Assembly (NCBI GenBank): GCA_019313605.1
Contig: JAFDAW010000044.1
Span: forward strand, 1-13,245
Length of the DNA: 13,245 nt
Reading direction: 5' to 3'
DNA from: Deltaproteobacteria bacterium
GTDB taxonomy: Bacteria; Myxococcota_A; UBA9160; SMWR01
The number at the start of each line of letters is the position of its first letter. Within the stretch, counting starts at the first letter, position 1. Below the pieces are notes generated by a model. It searched no databases. It worked only from the letters and a program-made list of their open reading frames with translations, and was not told where the DNA came from. Position numbers and translations under genes: made by a program. Shown here one piece after another: positions 6,332-13,235 of this stretch.

Positions 6332-7894
6332 TTACCAGCGCGTGCGCAGTGTGAGGCTGCCGGTTCCGCGGTCGAATCCGCCGCTCGAACCGCCGCCCGA
6401 TCCGGTCTTGGAACTGAAGTAGCCGTAGCGCAGAGCGACCTCCAGCCAGTCGTTGATCCAGTAGCTGAAGCCGCCCGCGGCACTCCAGATGGCCTGGCCA
6501 CTCGCCTTGCTCGAGTCTTCGTAGCCCGCGCTGACTTCGAGGTGATACCAGAGATCCGGGAGTAGCTCGTCGTAGACGCGGATCCGGCCCTCTCCCGAGT
6601 GATAGTCGTTCGGGTCGAAGTAGCCGTTGTTGAGCGTCCTTCTGAAGTCCATCCCCGTGTAGCGCGCAGCGAAGTGCACGCGCGGCTCGTTCCAGATGCG
6701 CCGTTCGACTTCGGCCTGCCACCACCTCTGCTCATTGGTATCTGTGTAGTCGCCCCAGCGGAAGCGGCCCGTGATCCGGGTCTTCTCGTCGGGCATCATG
6801 TCCACGGAGCCGGTCGCGAAGGTGCCCTTGATGTTCTGGCGCAGCGAGGACTCATTGTCGAATGTGGTCCGATTGGAGCCGACATCGATACGGAAGAAAT
6901 CATTCGGCCAGAGGGTCAGCCAGGTGTCGTAGGTGAAGGGGGCACTGGTGTTGTCTCCGTTCTTTTCGTCGATGACGTCTACCCAACCGGTTCCGTTCCA
7001 CTCGATGGCGTCGTTGAATCGATGGCGAACGTGCAGGCCCGGGCGGTAAACGAAGATGTCACTCGAAACAGCGGGGCCGTTATTTCGTTTCGGGTTATAT
7101 CGATAGGTGTGAAAGCGCGGCCCGACCGTCGTAAGACCGTCGTTGAACTGGAAGTCCTGGCCGAGTTCCCAGCCCGTAATGCGCAGGTTGTCGCTCTGGT
7201 GGGACTCGCGGTAGTTGAAGAGCGTCTCGGGCCTCTGGCTGCGCTCGAGCTCTTCCAGTAGACGCTCTGCGTTCTTGTCACCCGGCGTGACTGCCAGGTG
7301 ATCGCGCAGCACCTTCTCGGCGCGGTCGGGTCGGCCCATCCAATCGAGCGCCTGCGCGAGCAGCGCGATGCCCTCTGGGTCGTTCGGATATTGGGTGAGG
7401 AAATTCTCGAGCTGTTCCACGGCCCTTCGGTGCTGTCCTTGCCAGCTCTGGATGCGCCCTACGCTGCGAAGCGCGTCCAGGTCCCCCGGGTTCGCCGCAA
7501 CCAGCGCCTGGTACTCGCGGAGGGCAGGTAGCTGTTGGTCGGTCCATGAGAGTGCCAGCGCGAGGCCGCGGCGGGCGCTTTTTTCCTCGCCCGACGAGAT
7601 TCCGGGCGTGTCGAGGATTTCGCGGTAGAGCGGGACGGCTTCTTCCCCGCGTCCACCGTAGGTGAGTTGGTCCGCGTACTCGTGGAGGATCTCCGAGCGC
7701 TTCGAGGGCTCTTCGCTCATCGCGTGCTCGAAGGCTCGGATGGATTTGGTGTGTTCGTTCGCCTGTGCGGCTTCTCGTGCCGTTCCGATCCACGCGTTTG
7801 CAGCGGCCTCTCCGGCCAGCGTCGGGGACGACGCGCCAACGGAGATCAGACACAGAATGAATGCTGCAAGAAGGAGCTTGCGCCAATCTCTCAT
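6332..7894 (-). CDS. TPR-containing outer-membrane beta-barrel protein (PgaA/YaiO-like exporter)
   Basis: The protein has 520 aa. The ATG at 7894 is chosen because it begins a clear Sec signal (MRDWRKLLLAAFILCLISVG, cleavage near TLAG about residue 28) and overlaps the upstream stop as ATGA. The longer open frame to 8260 is only antisense-type composition within the glycosyltransferase gene. Residues about 40-220 contain repeated TPR-like helices (LALALSWTDQQLPALREYQ, IQSWQGQHRRAVEQLE, ALDWMGRPDRAEKVL). Residues about 225-520 alternate hydrophobic and polar with many Tyr/Trp/Gly and end in LTLRTRW, a typical barrel ending with a C-terminal aromatic. This TPR-then-barrel plan is that of PgaA and YaiO, which export or bind polysaccharide at the outer membrane. 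Coupling to a processive glycosyltransferase supports an export role. Confidence 0.85.
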   Translation of the reverse strand: MRDWRKLLLAAFILCLISVGASSPTLAGEAAANAWIGTAREAAQANEHTKSIRAFEHAMSEEPSKRSEILHEYADQLTYGGRGEEAVPLYREILDTPGISSGEEKSARRGLALALSWTDQQLPALREYQALVAANPGDLDALRSVGRIQSWQGQHRRAVEQLENFLTQYPNDPEGIALLAQALDWMGRPDRAEKVLRDHLAVTPGDKNAERLLEELERSQRPETLFNYRESHQSDNLRITGWELGQDFQFNDGLTTVGPRFHTYRYNPKRNNGPAVSSDIFVYRPGLHVRHRFNDAIEWNGTGWVDVIDEKNGDNTSAPFTYDTWLTLWPNDFFRIDVGSNRTTFDNESSLRQNIKGTFATGSVDMMPDEKTRITGRFRWGDYTDTNEQRWWQAEVERRIWNEPRVHFAARYTGMDFRRTLNNGYFDPNDYHSGEGRIRVYDELLPDLWYHLEVSAGYEDSSKASGQAIWSAAGGFSYWINDWLEVALRYGYFSSKTGSGGGSSGGFDRGTGSLTLRTRW

Positions 7895-9324
7895 CGTGTA
7901 CGTGCCTCGACTTTCCGGCTCTGCTCGGTCATCGAGCGACGCGTCACCACCCAGTCTGCGCGGCCGAGCAGGTGGTCGTACATCGCGACGAGCGAGATCA
8001 TCGCCTTGAAGAGCGTGAAGAAGAATACGAAGAACGCGTAGCCGAACCAGCGCAAGGCGTGATGACGCGAATACGCGATCTTCGCCGCAACGCCGGTTTG
8101 GTAGGGGCCGCTCGCGAATGTGACGATCGCCGTGAGCCAGAGATACCAATGCGAGGTGAGTTCGATATAGCCCTGGAGCAGCAGCAGGCTCAGCAGGATC
8201 GGGTAGATCTGCAGCGCGACGAGCGGGTAGACCTCGCGGTAGAGCAGCAGGTAGGTCCAATAGACCTTCTGCAAAATACTCAAGTGGCGTGATTTCCAGA
8301 AGCCCATCTGGAATTTAATGCTCACTTCGAGCCAACCCTGCGCCCAGCGCTGACGCTGATACCAGAACGAGGGGAGGTCCGTCGGGGCGAGTTCCGTCGA
8401 AATGATGCTTCGGTCGTTGAGGATGCGATAACCCGCGAGCAACGCGCGAGAAGTCGCGTCGATGTCCTCGGTCAGCATCGTCGGATCGAAGCGGGTTTCG
8501 CGCAGCACTTCGGTCCGCCAGTAGCCGTTGGAGCCACCGAAGATGCCCGTGTCGACGAATAGCGAGCGCGCCGCATGGCAGACGCCGTACGTGCACTCGA
8601 ATTCGACGGCGATCATCTTCGTCATGAAATTCGTTTCGCTGTTGCGGACCACGTTGCGCCCCTGAACGACGTCGTAGCCGCGCTCGAACCAACGCCAGGC
8701 GCGCTCGAAACAATCCGGTTGCGGGTGGTGGTCGGCGTCGAGAATGCCGACGATCTCGCCGGTTACGACGGGGAGTGCCGCGTTGATGTTCTCGGCCTTC
8801 GACTCGCTGGTCTCTACGTGAAGCAGCCGAAGCGATTCGTGGCGCGCTGCGAGCTGCTCGAGTTCGTCTTCGATGGGCAGTCGAACCGGGCGGTTGTAGG
8901 CGAGGATCAGCTCGAAGCCGGCTTCCGGCCGGCGGATGTTGTCGAGAATCTCGGTGAGCGTCTCGATGATGATGTCCTGCTCGTTGGGGAGGTAGGCGGC
9001 CACGATGAACGAACAGCGCGGCAGCGGGCGGGTCGGTTCCTGGACGTGGGCGCCGCTCACGCCGAATGCGTCCTTGAATCTTCGCTTCCAGCGCTCGGAC
9101 GAACTGATCGGTTCTTCTGCGGATCCCGCGTAGCGCCGGAAGAGCGCTGCCGTGGCTTCGTAGATGATCATCAGCGCGGTGATCAGGTAGGCGGTCGCGA
9201 CCAGGGCGTGCAGCCAGAACAGGGATGCTCCGCCCACCCGCAGGTAGTAGTAGAGAATTGCGGGCACGCCGATCACGACGACGTGCGTGAAAATGATCTT
9301 GTCCCAGCCGATGCGTCGTTTCAC
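7891..9324 (-). CDS. Processive family-2 glycosyltransferase (BcsA/PgaC/hyaluronan-synthase-like)
   Basis: The protein has 477 aa. The GTG at 9324 is chosen for the AGGAG at 9329-9333 four nt upstream and because a membrane segment begins at once; the open extension to 9480 has no such signal. Two N-terminal membrane helices (about 11-28, 36-60) precede the GT-A domain: CSFIVAAYLPNEQ, the DAD metal/UDP-binding motif (Asp196, Asp198), TED with catalytic Asp287, and QRQRW (323-327), the QxxRW hallmark of processive synthases. Several C-terminal helices (about 350-385, 390-415, 430-460) would form the translocation channel. It should polymerise a UDP-sugar and pass the chain through the inner membrane; the sugar cannot be predicted. 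There is no fused PilZ domain, unlike BcsA, but a PilZ gene lies divergently upstream. Its TGA overlaps the ATG of the beta-barrel gene. Confidence 0.92.
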   Translation of the reverse strand: MKRRIGWDKIIFTHVVVIGVPAILYYYLRVGGASLFWLHALVATAYLITALMIIYEATAALFRRYAGSAEEPISSSERWKRRFKDAFGVSGAHVQEPTRPLPRCSFIVAAYLPNEQDIIIETLTEILDNIRRPEAGFELILAYNRPVRLPIEDELEQLAARHESLRLLHVETSESKAENINAALPVVTGEIVGILDADHHPQPDCFERAWRWFERGYDVVQGRNVVRNSETNFMTKMIAVEFECTYGVCHAARSLFVDTGIFGGSNGYWRTEVLRETRFDPTMLTEDIDATSRALLAGYRILNDRSIISTELAPTDLPSFWYQRQRWAQGWLEVSIKFQMGFWKSRHLSILQKVYWTYLLLYREVYPLVALQIYPILLSLLLLQGYIELTSHWYLWLTAIVTFASGPYQTGVAAKIAYSRHHALRWFGYAFFVFFFTLFKAMISLVAMYDHLLGRADWVVTRRSMTEQSRKVEARTR

Positions 9325-9388
9325 TGGACTCCTACCGTTCAGCGTCGATGGCCTGCCCAGCTGGCGCGGGCTCGACCGGGTTCGTGCC

Positions 9389-9428
9389 TCAGCCGATTGC
9401 GGCTGCGGGCTCAACTCAAATCGGCTGA
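9389..9428 (-). promoter_or_regulatory. Overlapping alternative inverted repeats in the glycosyltransferase leader
   Basis: In minus-strand RNA the 3' arm AAUCGGCUGA can pair either with UCAGCCGAUU (10 bp, 20-nt loop) or with the nearer CAGCCG (6 bp, CAAU loop), not both. The structure ends about 65 nt before the GTG start. It may be an RNA switch or a protein operator; neither is shown by sequence alone. Confidence 0.35.
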
Positions 9429-9559
9429 TTGGGTTTTTCACTTGATGTATCAACGGCGTTTCAAGCAGCCGGAAATGCACGTCATCTCATCCTTGTGGGT
9501 GTTTCACACCGGTGGTTTCGCCAGATCAGAGATCGATTCCACGCAAGGGTGTTTTTCAG

Positions 9560-9596
9560 CTGTCGGTTCGACAGGCTTCTCTTGCTGAAGAGAGCC
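9560..9596. promoter_or_regulatory. Two abutting hairpins upstream of the PilZ gene
   Basis: CTGTCG-GTT-CGACAG (9560-9574) is a perfect 6-bp stem. It shares its last base with a 9-bp stem, GGCTTCTCTT-GCTG-AAGAGAGCC (9574-9596), with one bulged T at 9577. The pair lies 114 nt before the PilZ start. There is no T-run, so it is not an intrinsic terminator. Function is unknown. Confidence 0.35.
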
Positions 9597-9709
9597 GGAT
9601 TCGGTGCGCTCTGGGCCCGAATTTGAAACGAGGGCTTACCTCAAGATGGTGTTAGAGTTTCCGACAAGCGGAATTGGGGCAGTTGGCCCCACCGGAGAGT
9701 ACGAGAGGC

Positions 9710-10330
9710 ATGGCGGGACGAATCTTCGAGCGCAAACGGCGCCAGATGCCTTGTACGCTGACGCTGGATGGTCGGAACCACGGGGGTCTCATCCTCGACG
9801 TTTCCCCCGGGGGACTCTTCATCCAGAGCAGCGCCAAGATCAAGCCCGGCGACCAACTCGAGATTCAAACGACCCTCCCGGGTGCGGAGGGGCGGGTTCG
9901 GATGCTGGTCGAGGTCGTGCGCAAGGTCATCGTCCCCTCGCAATTGCTCAAGGTTGCCCGCGGTGGCGTCGGCGTGCGGATCATCAACGCGCCAGAGGGC
10001 TTCTACCAGTTCGTGGATACTCTCGGCATCGGAGCAGACGCCGGCACGTCGAAAATCGAGCAATTGGAGAATCGGCGCACCCAATCTGCGGTGGCGCCCC
10101 CGGTCGCAGAGGCTGAACCCGAACCCGAACCGGAACCCGAACCGGAAACCGAAGAAGAACCGCCCGCTCCAGAGCCGCAATTTCGAGTTCGCATCAAGCA
10201 GTCCCAGGGGCCGCGCTCGCGCACGGTCAGCGTCGAGGCCGAGTCCGAAGAAGACGCCCGGCGCCAGGCGCTCCACGCTGCGGGCGCGGGCTGGATCGTG
10301 CTCGGTGTGGAGCGCGTCGACGCCGATTAA
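9710..10330 (+). CDS. PilZ-domain protein with Glu-Pro linker and C-terminal tail domain
   Basis: The protein has 206 aa. The ATG at 9710 is chosen over an in-frame TTG at 9674 because GGAGAG (9694-9699) is well spaced and the PilZ domain starts immediately. Residues 1-105 form the PilZ domain: an Arg-rich start with R4xxxR8 in GRIFERKRR, then DVSPGG (Asp30, Ser32, Gly35), the DxSxxG motif. Together these are the two c-di-GMP-binding motifs. An alternative alignment starting at Arg8 would put Gln12 at the second Arg position. Residues about 136-156 are a Glu/Pro-rich linker. Residues 158-206 (FRVRIKQSQ to GVERVDAD, with EAESEEDARRQALHAAG) resemble the small N-terminal module of GspF/PilC proteins, a tentative likeness. 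It probably senses c-di-GMP in the cytoplasm. The divergent polysaccharide synthase is the obvious candidate target. Confidence 0.88.
   Translation: MAGRIFERKRRQMPCTLTLDGRNHGGLILDVSPGGLFIQSSAKIKPGDQLEIQTTLPGAEGRVRMLVEVVRKVIVPSQLLKVARGGVGVRIINAPEGFYQFVDTLGIGADAGTSKIEQLENRRTQSAVAPPVAEAEPEPEPEPEPETEEEPPAPEPQFRVRIKQSQGPRSRTVSVEAESEEDARRQALHAAGAGWIVLGVERVDAD
10115..10157 (+). repeat. Short-unit repeat encoding the Glu-Pro linker
   Basis: Six-base units of the type GAACCC/GAACCG repeat across this stretch and encode alternating Glu and Pro, then GAAGAAGAA. Such low-complexity hexamers can change copy number by slippage without breaking the frame, so linker length may vary between strains. Confidence 0.75.
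10327..10330. other. Convergent genes sharing a TTAA stop
   Basis: The palindrome TTAA supplies TAA to the PilZ gene (10328-10330) and, on the other strand, TAA to hpnB (10329-10327). The two coding regions therefore overlap by 4 bp. No intergenic terminator is possible, so transcripts must run into each other's coding region. Confidence 0.9.
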
Positions 10331-11541
10331 TCGCCGTCCGCGGCCTCACCCGCGGCACGGGAATTGCCGGCTCCCGCTCGCCCCTTCCACGGGTTGCCCG
10401 CGCCGCTCCAATGCCTGCGCGCTGAATCCAACGTCATCCCCAGATACAGCAGGGCCGCTGCGGGCAGAATCAGGCCGAAAGCGGGAGAGCGCCGATAGCG
10501 CAGCGCGCTGGGCCTGAAGCTCCACGCCATCGCGAGCCACGCGGACAGCGCCAGCAACGCCGCCCAGACATTGCCGTGAACCGGAAAGGTCAACGCGACG
10601 AGGGGTGGCGAGAGAAAGACGAGGGCCATGCCGATGACGGTAAGCGCGAGCATCCACGCCGAGTGTCGGAGTTGTGTGTAGGCACTTCGGGCGACCATCG
10701 CCCAGATCTCGCGCAGGCCCGAATACGGGCGTGCGCTGTACTCGGTGTCGGTCAGTCCGACCCAGACCCGTCCGACCGATTTCAGCGCCGCGCCGAGCGC
10801 GCAGTCGTCGATGATCTCGCCGCGGATCGATTCGATCCCGCCCGCACTCGTGAGGGACTCAGCCCTGATGAGCATGCAGCCGCCGGCCGCACCCGCAACG
10901 CGTGAGCGCGGATCGTTGATGCGCGGAAATGGGTAGAGCATCTGAAAGAAGTAGACGAATGCGGGGATCAGGAGTTTTTCCCAGCGTGTCTTGCAGTGCA
11001 GCATCACCATGAGTGATACGAGGCCGAGCCCTTCCGCTTCGGCCTTGTAGATCATCGCGCGCAGATTGCCGGGGTCGTGTTCGACGTCGGCGTCCGTCAG
11101 GTGCAGATAGGGCGACTCGGGCCATCGCGCTTCCGCGAGCCGTACGCCGGTCTGCACCGCCCACATCTTGCCCACCCAACCATCGGGCATGGCTTCGGTC
11201 TCCACGATCGTCAACCTGGAGCCGGCGGAATGAACGCGGGCGAGTCGACGGGCGATGTCGCCGGTGCCGTCGTCGCTGCAGTCGTCTACGAGAACAATCT
11301 GGAGTTCACCGGGATAGTCCTGGGCGAGCAGTGAATTCAGCGCTCGCTCGACGACGTCGGCCTCGTTTCGCGCGGGGACCACTGCGACGACCGCGGGCCA
11401 TTTCGCGAGCGCATCGTCGGTGGGCGCTTGCGCGCAAAGCCGTTGGTCGCCCTGCCAGAAACGACCGTTGCAAAAAAACAGATAGGTCCAGGCTGCGAGG
11501 GATCCCGCGCCGAGCCAGGTGAGAGGCGAGTCGAGAGGCAA
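10327..11541 (-). CDS. hpnB: HpnB-like hopanoid-associated family-2 glycosyltransferase
   Basis: The protein has 404 aa. Residues 1-25 form a membrane segment. The GT2 domain begins at PAVVAVVPARNEADVV, followed by VLVDDCSDDGT and HLTDAD (Asp150, Asp152). The segments ARPYSGLREIWAMVARSAY and TQLRHSAWML, together with EIIDDCALGAALK, are what I associate with the hopene-associated HpnB family. Three C-terminal membrane helices follow (about 300-325, 330-348, 365-385). HpnB is found with hopanoid genes, but its exact acceptor is not settled; no squalene-hopene cyclase or other hpn gene is in this window. The start is TTG at 11541: an in-frame TGA lies two codons upstream, and a GAGG precedes by about 10 nt. 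Its TAA shares bases with the PilZ stop. It follows the sulfatase-like gene by 84 bp on the same strand. Confidence 0.85.
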   Translation of the reverse strand: MPLDSPLTWLGAGSLAAWTYLFFCNGRFWQGDQRLCAQAPTDDALAKWPAVVAVVPARNEADVVERALNSLLAQDYPGELQIVLVDDCSDDGTGDIARRLARVHSAGSRLTIVETEAMPDGWVGKMWAVQTGVRLAEARWPESPYLHLTDADVEHDPGNLRAMIYKAEAEGLGLVSLMVMLHCKTRWEKLLIPAFVYFFQMLYPFPRINDPRSRVAGAAGGCMLIRAESLTSAGGIESIRGEIIDDCALGAALKSVGRVWVGLTDTEYSARPYSGLREIWAMVARSAYTQLRHSAWMLALTVIGMALVFLSPPLVALTFPVHGNVWAALLALSAWLAMAWSFRPSALRYRRSPAFGLILPAAALLYLGMTLDSARRHWSGAGNPWKGRAGAGNSRAAGEAADGD

Positions 11542-11586
11542 GTCGGATCAACCTCGTTCGAGAGCACTGATCATATAGCCAATTCG

Positions 11587-11601
11587 CAGCTGATTCAGCT
11601 G
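11587..11601. repeat. CAGCTG-ATT-CAGCTG inverted repeat between the sulfatase-like gene and hpnB
   Basis: There is a 6-bp stem with a 3-nt loop in the 84-bp gap upstream of hpnB. Because CAGCTG is itself a palindrome, it is also a direct repeat. No T-run follows, so this is more likely a minor leader hairpin or operator than a terminator. The gap shows nothing else. Confidence 0.4.
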
Positions 11602-11625
11602 TCGGATGGGGCACGAGTTCGCGGG

Positions 11626-12987
11626 TTAGTTCATGTATCCCAACGCGCGAAGTTTCTCGATCTCGTCCCGGTCGAGCTCCGCGGGCCGGAGTTGGAGTCC
11701 TTCGCGCTTTTGCCAGACGTCTTCGGTCCATTCCGCGAGGAGTTCGGTGTAGGACTCGACGATTTCCGGAGAACTCGCTGCGAGGTCATTTCTCTCGCCG
11801 GGGTCGGATTCGAGATCGTATAGAGATTTGCGCTTGGCTCGGTGATCGACGATCAATTTCCAGCGCCCGAGTGTCACGGACTGCAGGTATTTCCCGCGAA
11901 CGCGTGTTTCGCTGAAGATGGGCGCCTCGGGCAATTGCGAGAATTGGTCGGGTTCTCGCAGCGGTAGTGCTCGACCGTCGAATCGGTGGCCGTCGGGCAC
12001 CTGCAAGGCCAGTGTTTCAACGATCGACGGTGCGAGGTCGATCAGGCCCACCGGCGCGTCGACTACGCGCCCCTCGGTGCTTCCCGGCAACTTGATCAAC
12101 ATCGGTATGTGGATGAGCTCTTGATAGAGGGTCGAGCTGTGGCCGATGTGGAGGGCCTCGCGCTCTCGGAACTCTTCGCCGTGATCGGCTGCGACGATGA
12201 TCAGCGAGTTCTCGTAGAGCCCGCGTTTGCGCAGGTCTTCCAGCAAGAGGCCGAGGTGCTCATCGGTAAAGCGGATCTCGGAATCGTAGAGTGCGCGTAT
12301 GTACTGCATGTCCTCGTCGCTGAGCGATCGGATTCTTTTCAAGAGCTCTGGCTGATCGACGCCGGCGTCGAGGCGCCCCGCGTAATCGGGATCGTAGTCG
12401 TAGGGTTCGTGCAGCATGTAGGCGTAATGGGGATCGAAGAAGTGAAGAAACAGAAAGAATGGTACGTCGTGGAAAGAGTTGAGGAAGCGCTGCGCTCTCT
12501 CCACGATCGACGGGGAGGAGATGTGTTGGTGGCCCTGGGCGTTGGCAACATCGAATCGTTCGAAACCCTGACCAAAGCCGAGCTTCGTTCCGATCAGCAG
12601 GTGGGAAATGACGGCCCCCGTTCGGTAGCCGTTGGCGGCGAAGATCTCGGGAAGGGTCAGGAATTCATCCGAGAGGACTGCCGGGGGGCGACTGTTCGCG
12701 TAACCGAGCTCCCAGGGGTAACGGGAGGTGAGCGCCGACGCGATCGAGGGCGTCGTCCAGGGCGCCTGGGCAGTCGTATTGCGGAAGACCAGAGATTCTG
12801 CGGCGAATCGGTCCAGCGCGGGCGAAGTATCGCGTGGATATCCGAACAGCCCGAGGTGATCGGCCCGGAGCGTATCGACGAAGATGAGGATCACATTGGG
12901 CGGTGCGTCCGGTGACCGAGAAACACCGACACAGCTGAGCAGCCAGGCCCCGAGCAGCAAGAGCGCTAATGATGAACGGGGCCTCAC
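11626..12987 (-). CDS. Sulfatase-family (alkaline phosphatase superfamily) lipoprotein with Thr nucleophile position
   Basis: The protein has 453 aa from GTG 12987, chosen because it starts a lipoprotein signal (VRPRSSLALLLLGAWLLSC, lipobox Cys19). The longer open frame to 13068 lies inside the upstream gene. The sulfatase fold is clear: NVILIFVDTLRADHLG (metal ligand Asp38), APWTTPSIAS (75-84), FDPHYAY (about 185-190), VAADHGEEF (Asp268, His269), IGHSSTLY (His283), and the typical ending EKLRALGYMN. At the nucleophile site CxPSR/SxPSR the sequence is T78-T79-P80-S81-I82, so no Cys or Ser is available for formylglycine. A Thr nucleophile is used by phosphoethanolamine and phosphoglycerol transferases of the same superfamily. 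It is a membrane-attached periplasmic hydrolase or transferase of unknown substrate. It is only 2 bp from the stop of the upstream gene, so likely co-translated. Confidence 0.9.
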   Translation of the reverse strand: MRPRSSLALLLLGAWLLSCVGVSRSPDAPPNVILIFVDTLRADHLGLFGYPRDTSPALDRFAAESLVFRNTTAQAPWTTPSIASALTSRYPWELGYANSRPPAVLSDEFLTLPEIFAANGYRTGAVISHLLIGTKLGFGQGFERFDVANAQGHQHISSPSIVERAQRFLNSFHDVPFFLFLHFFDPHYAYMLHEPYDYDPDYAGRLDAGVDQPELLKRIRSLSDEDMQYIRALYDSEIRFTDEHLGLLLEDLRKRGLYENSLIIVAADHGEEFREREALHIGHSSTLYQELIHIPMLIKLPGSTEGRVVDAPVGLIDLAPSIVETLALQVPDGHRFDGRALPLREPDQFSQLPEAPIFSETRVRGKYLQSVTLGRWKLIVDHRAKRKSLYDLESDPGERNDLAASSPEIVESYTELLAEWTEDVWQKREGLQLRPAELDRDEIEKLRALGYMN

Positions 12988-12989
12988 GT

Positions 12990-13235
12990 CTACTTTCGCT
13001 TCAGCTCGTCCCCGTGTTGCAAGATGAAGGTCCGGATTTCGTCGGTCATTCCGAGAACGGTGTCCCACTCATCGGCGTAGAACGTGATCGGGAAGCGCCG
13101 AATGCCGTAGAGTGACACGGCGCCTTTCTGGCTCACCTGCAGGCGCAGCTCCCGAGTTTTCGTTGCCTTGAGGTTTTCGTTCTCGGCGCGCAGCCGCTCG
13201 AGTTCCGCCTGCATTTCTTCGTTGCCTTCAGCCAT
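12990..13235 (-). CDS. Small conserved-looking protein with N-terminal coiled coil
   Basis: The protein has 81 aa and is complete, with ATG at 13235 preceded by GGAGAG. Residues about 5-25 (NEEMQAELERLRAENENLK) form a short coiled coil, suggesting oligomerisation. Residues 33-75 (VSQKGAVSLYGIRRFPITFY and ADEWDTVLGMTDEIRTFI) form a compact domain. I associate the KGxVSxYGxxRFPxTxYxxxW pattern with small uncharacterised proteins in other phyla, including cyanobacteria, but I know of no assigned function. There is no signal peptide, so it is cytoplasmic. It ends 2 bp before the sulfatase-like lipoprotein and is the first visible gene of that operon; its promoter lies beyond the right edge. Confidence 0.8.
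   Translation of the reverse strand: MAEGNEEMQAELERLRAENENLKATKTRELRLQVSQKGAVSLYGIRRFPITFYADEWDTVLGMTDEIRTFILQHGDELKRK

Larger units (their letters stand above)
9325..9709. promoter_or_regulatory. Hairpin-rich region between the glycosyltransferase and PilZ genes
   Basis: These 385 bp hold no supported gene and must contain both divergent promoters. Several inverted repeats are visible: CAGCCG-ATTG-CGGCTG (9390-9405); TCAGCCGATT (9389-9398) with AATCGGCTGA (9419-9428), which shares an arm with the first; GGTGT-TTC-ACACC (9498-9510); CTGTCG-GTT-CGACAG (9560-9574); and GGCTTCTCTT-GCTG-AAGAGAGCC (9574-9596, one bulged base). None is followed by a T-run. I compared the region with the remembered c-di-GMP riboswitch consensus and saw no match. 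Confidence 0.55.

Noticed and set aside
7895..8260. N-terminal extension of the beta-barrel gene
   Set aside because: It lies wholly within the glycosyltransferase gene in another frame. The internal ATG at 7894 starts a signal peptide and makes an ATGA overlap.
9325..9480. N-terminal extension of the glycosyltransferase to 9480
   Set aside because: There is no ribosome site or sensible N-terminus, whereas GTG 9324 has AGGAG four nt upstream and leads straight into a membrane helix.
8575..9588. A 337-aa open frame on the plus strand covering the glycosyltransferase region
   Set aside because: It is antisense to a gene with complete GT2 motifs, and its C-terminal part in the intergenic region has no coding character.
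9541..9640. c-di-GMP riboswitch upstream of the PilZ or glycosyltransferase gene
   Set aside because: The hairpins looked suggestive, but the conserved joining sequences of the remembered consensus are not present on either strand.
11986..12915. A 309-aa open frame on the plus strand
   Set aside because: It is antisense to the sulfatase-like gene; no domain or start signal is seen.
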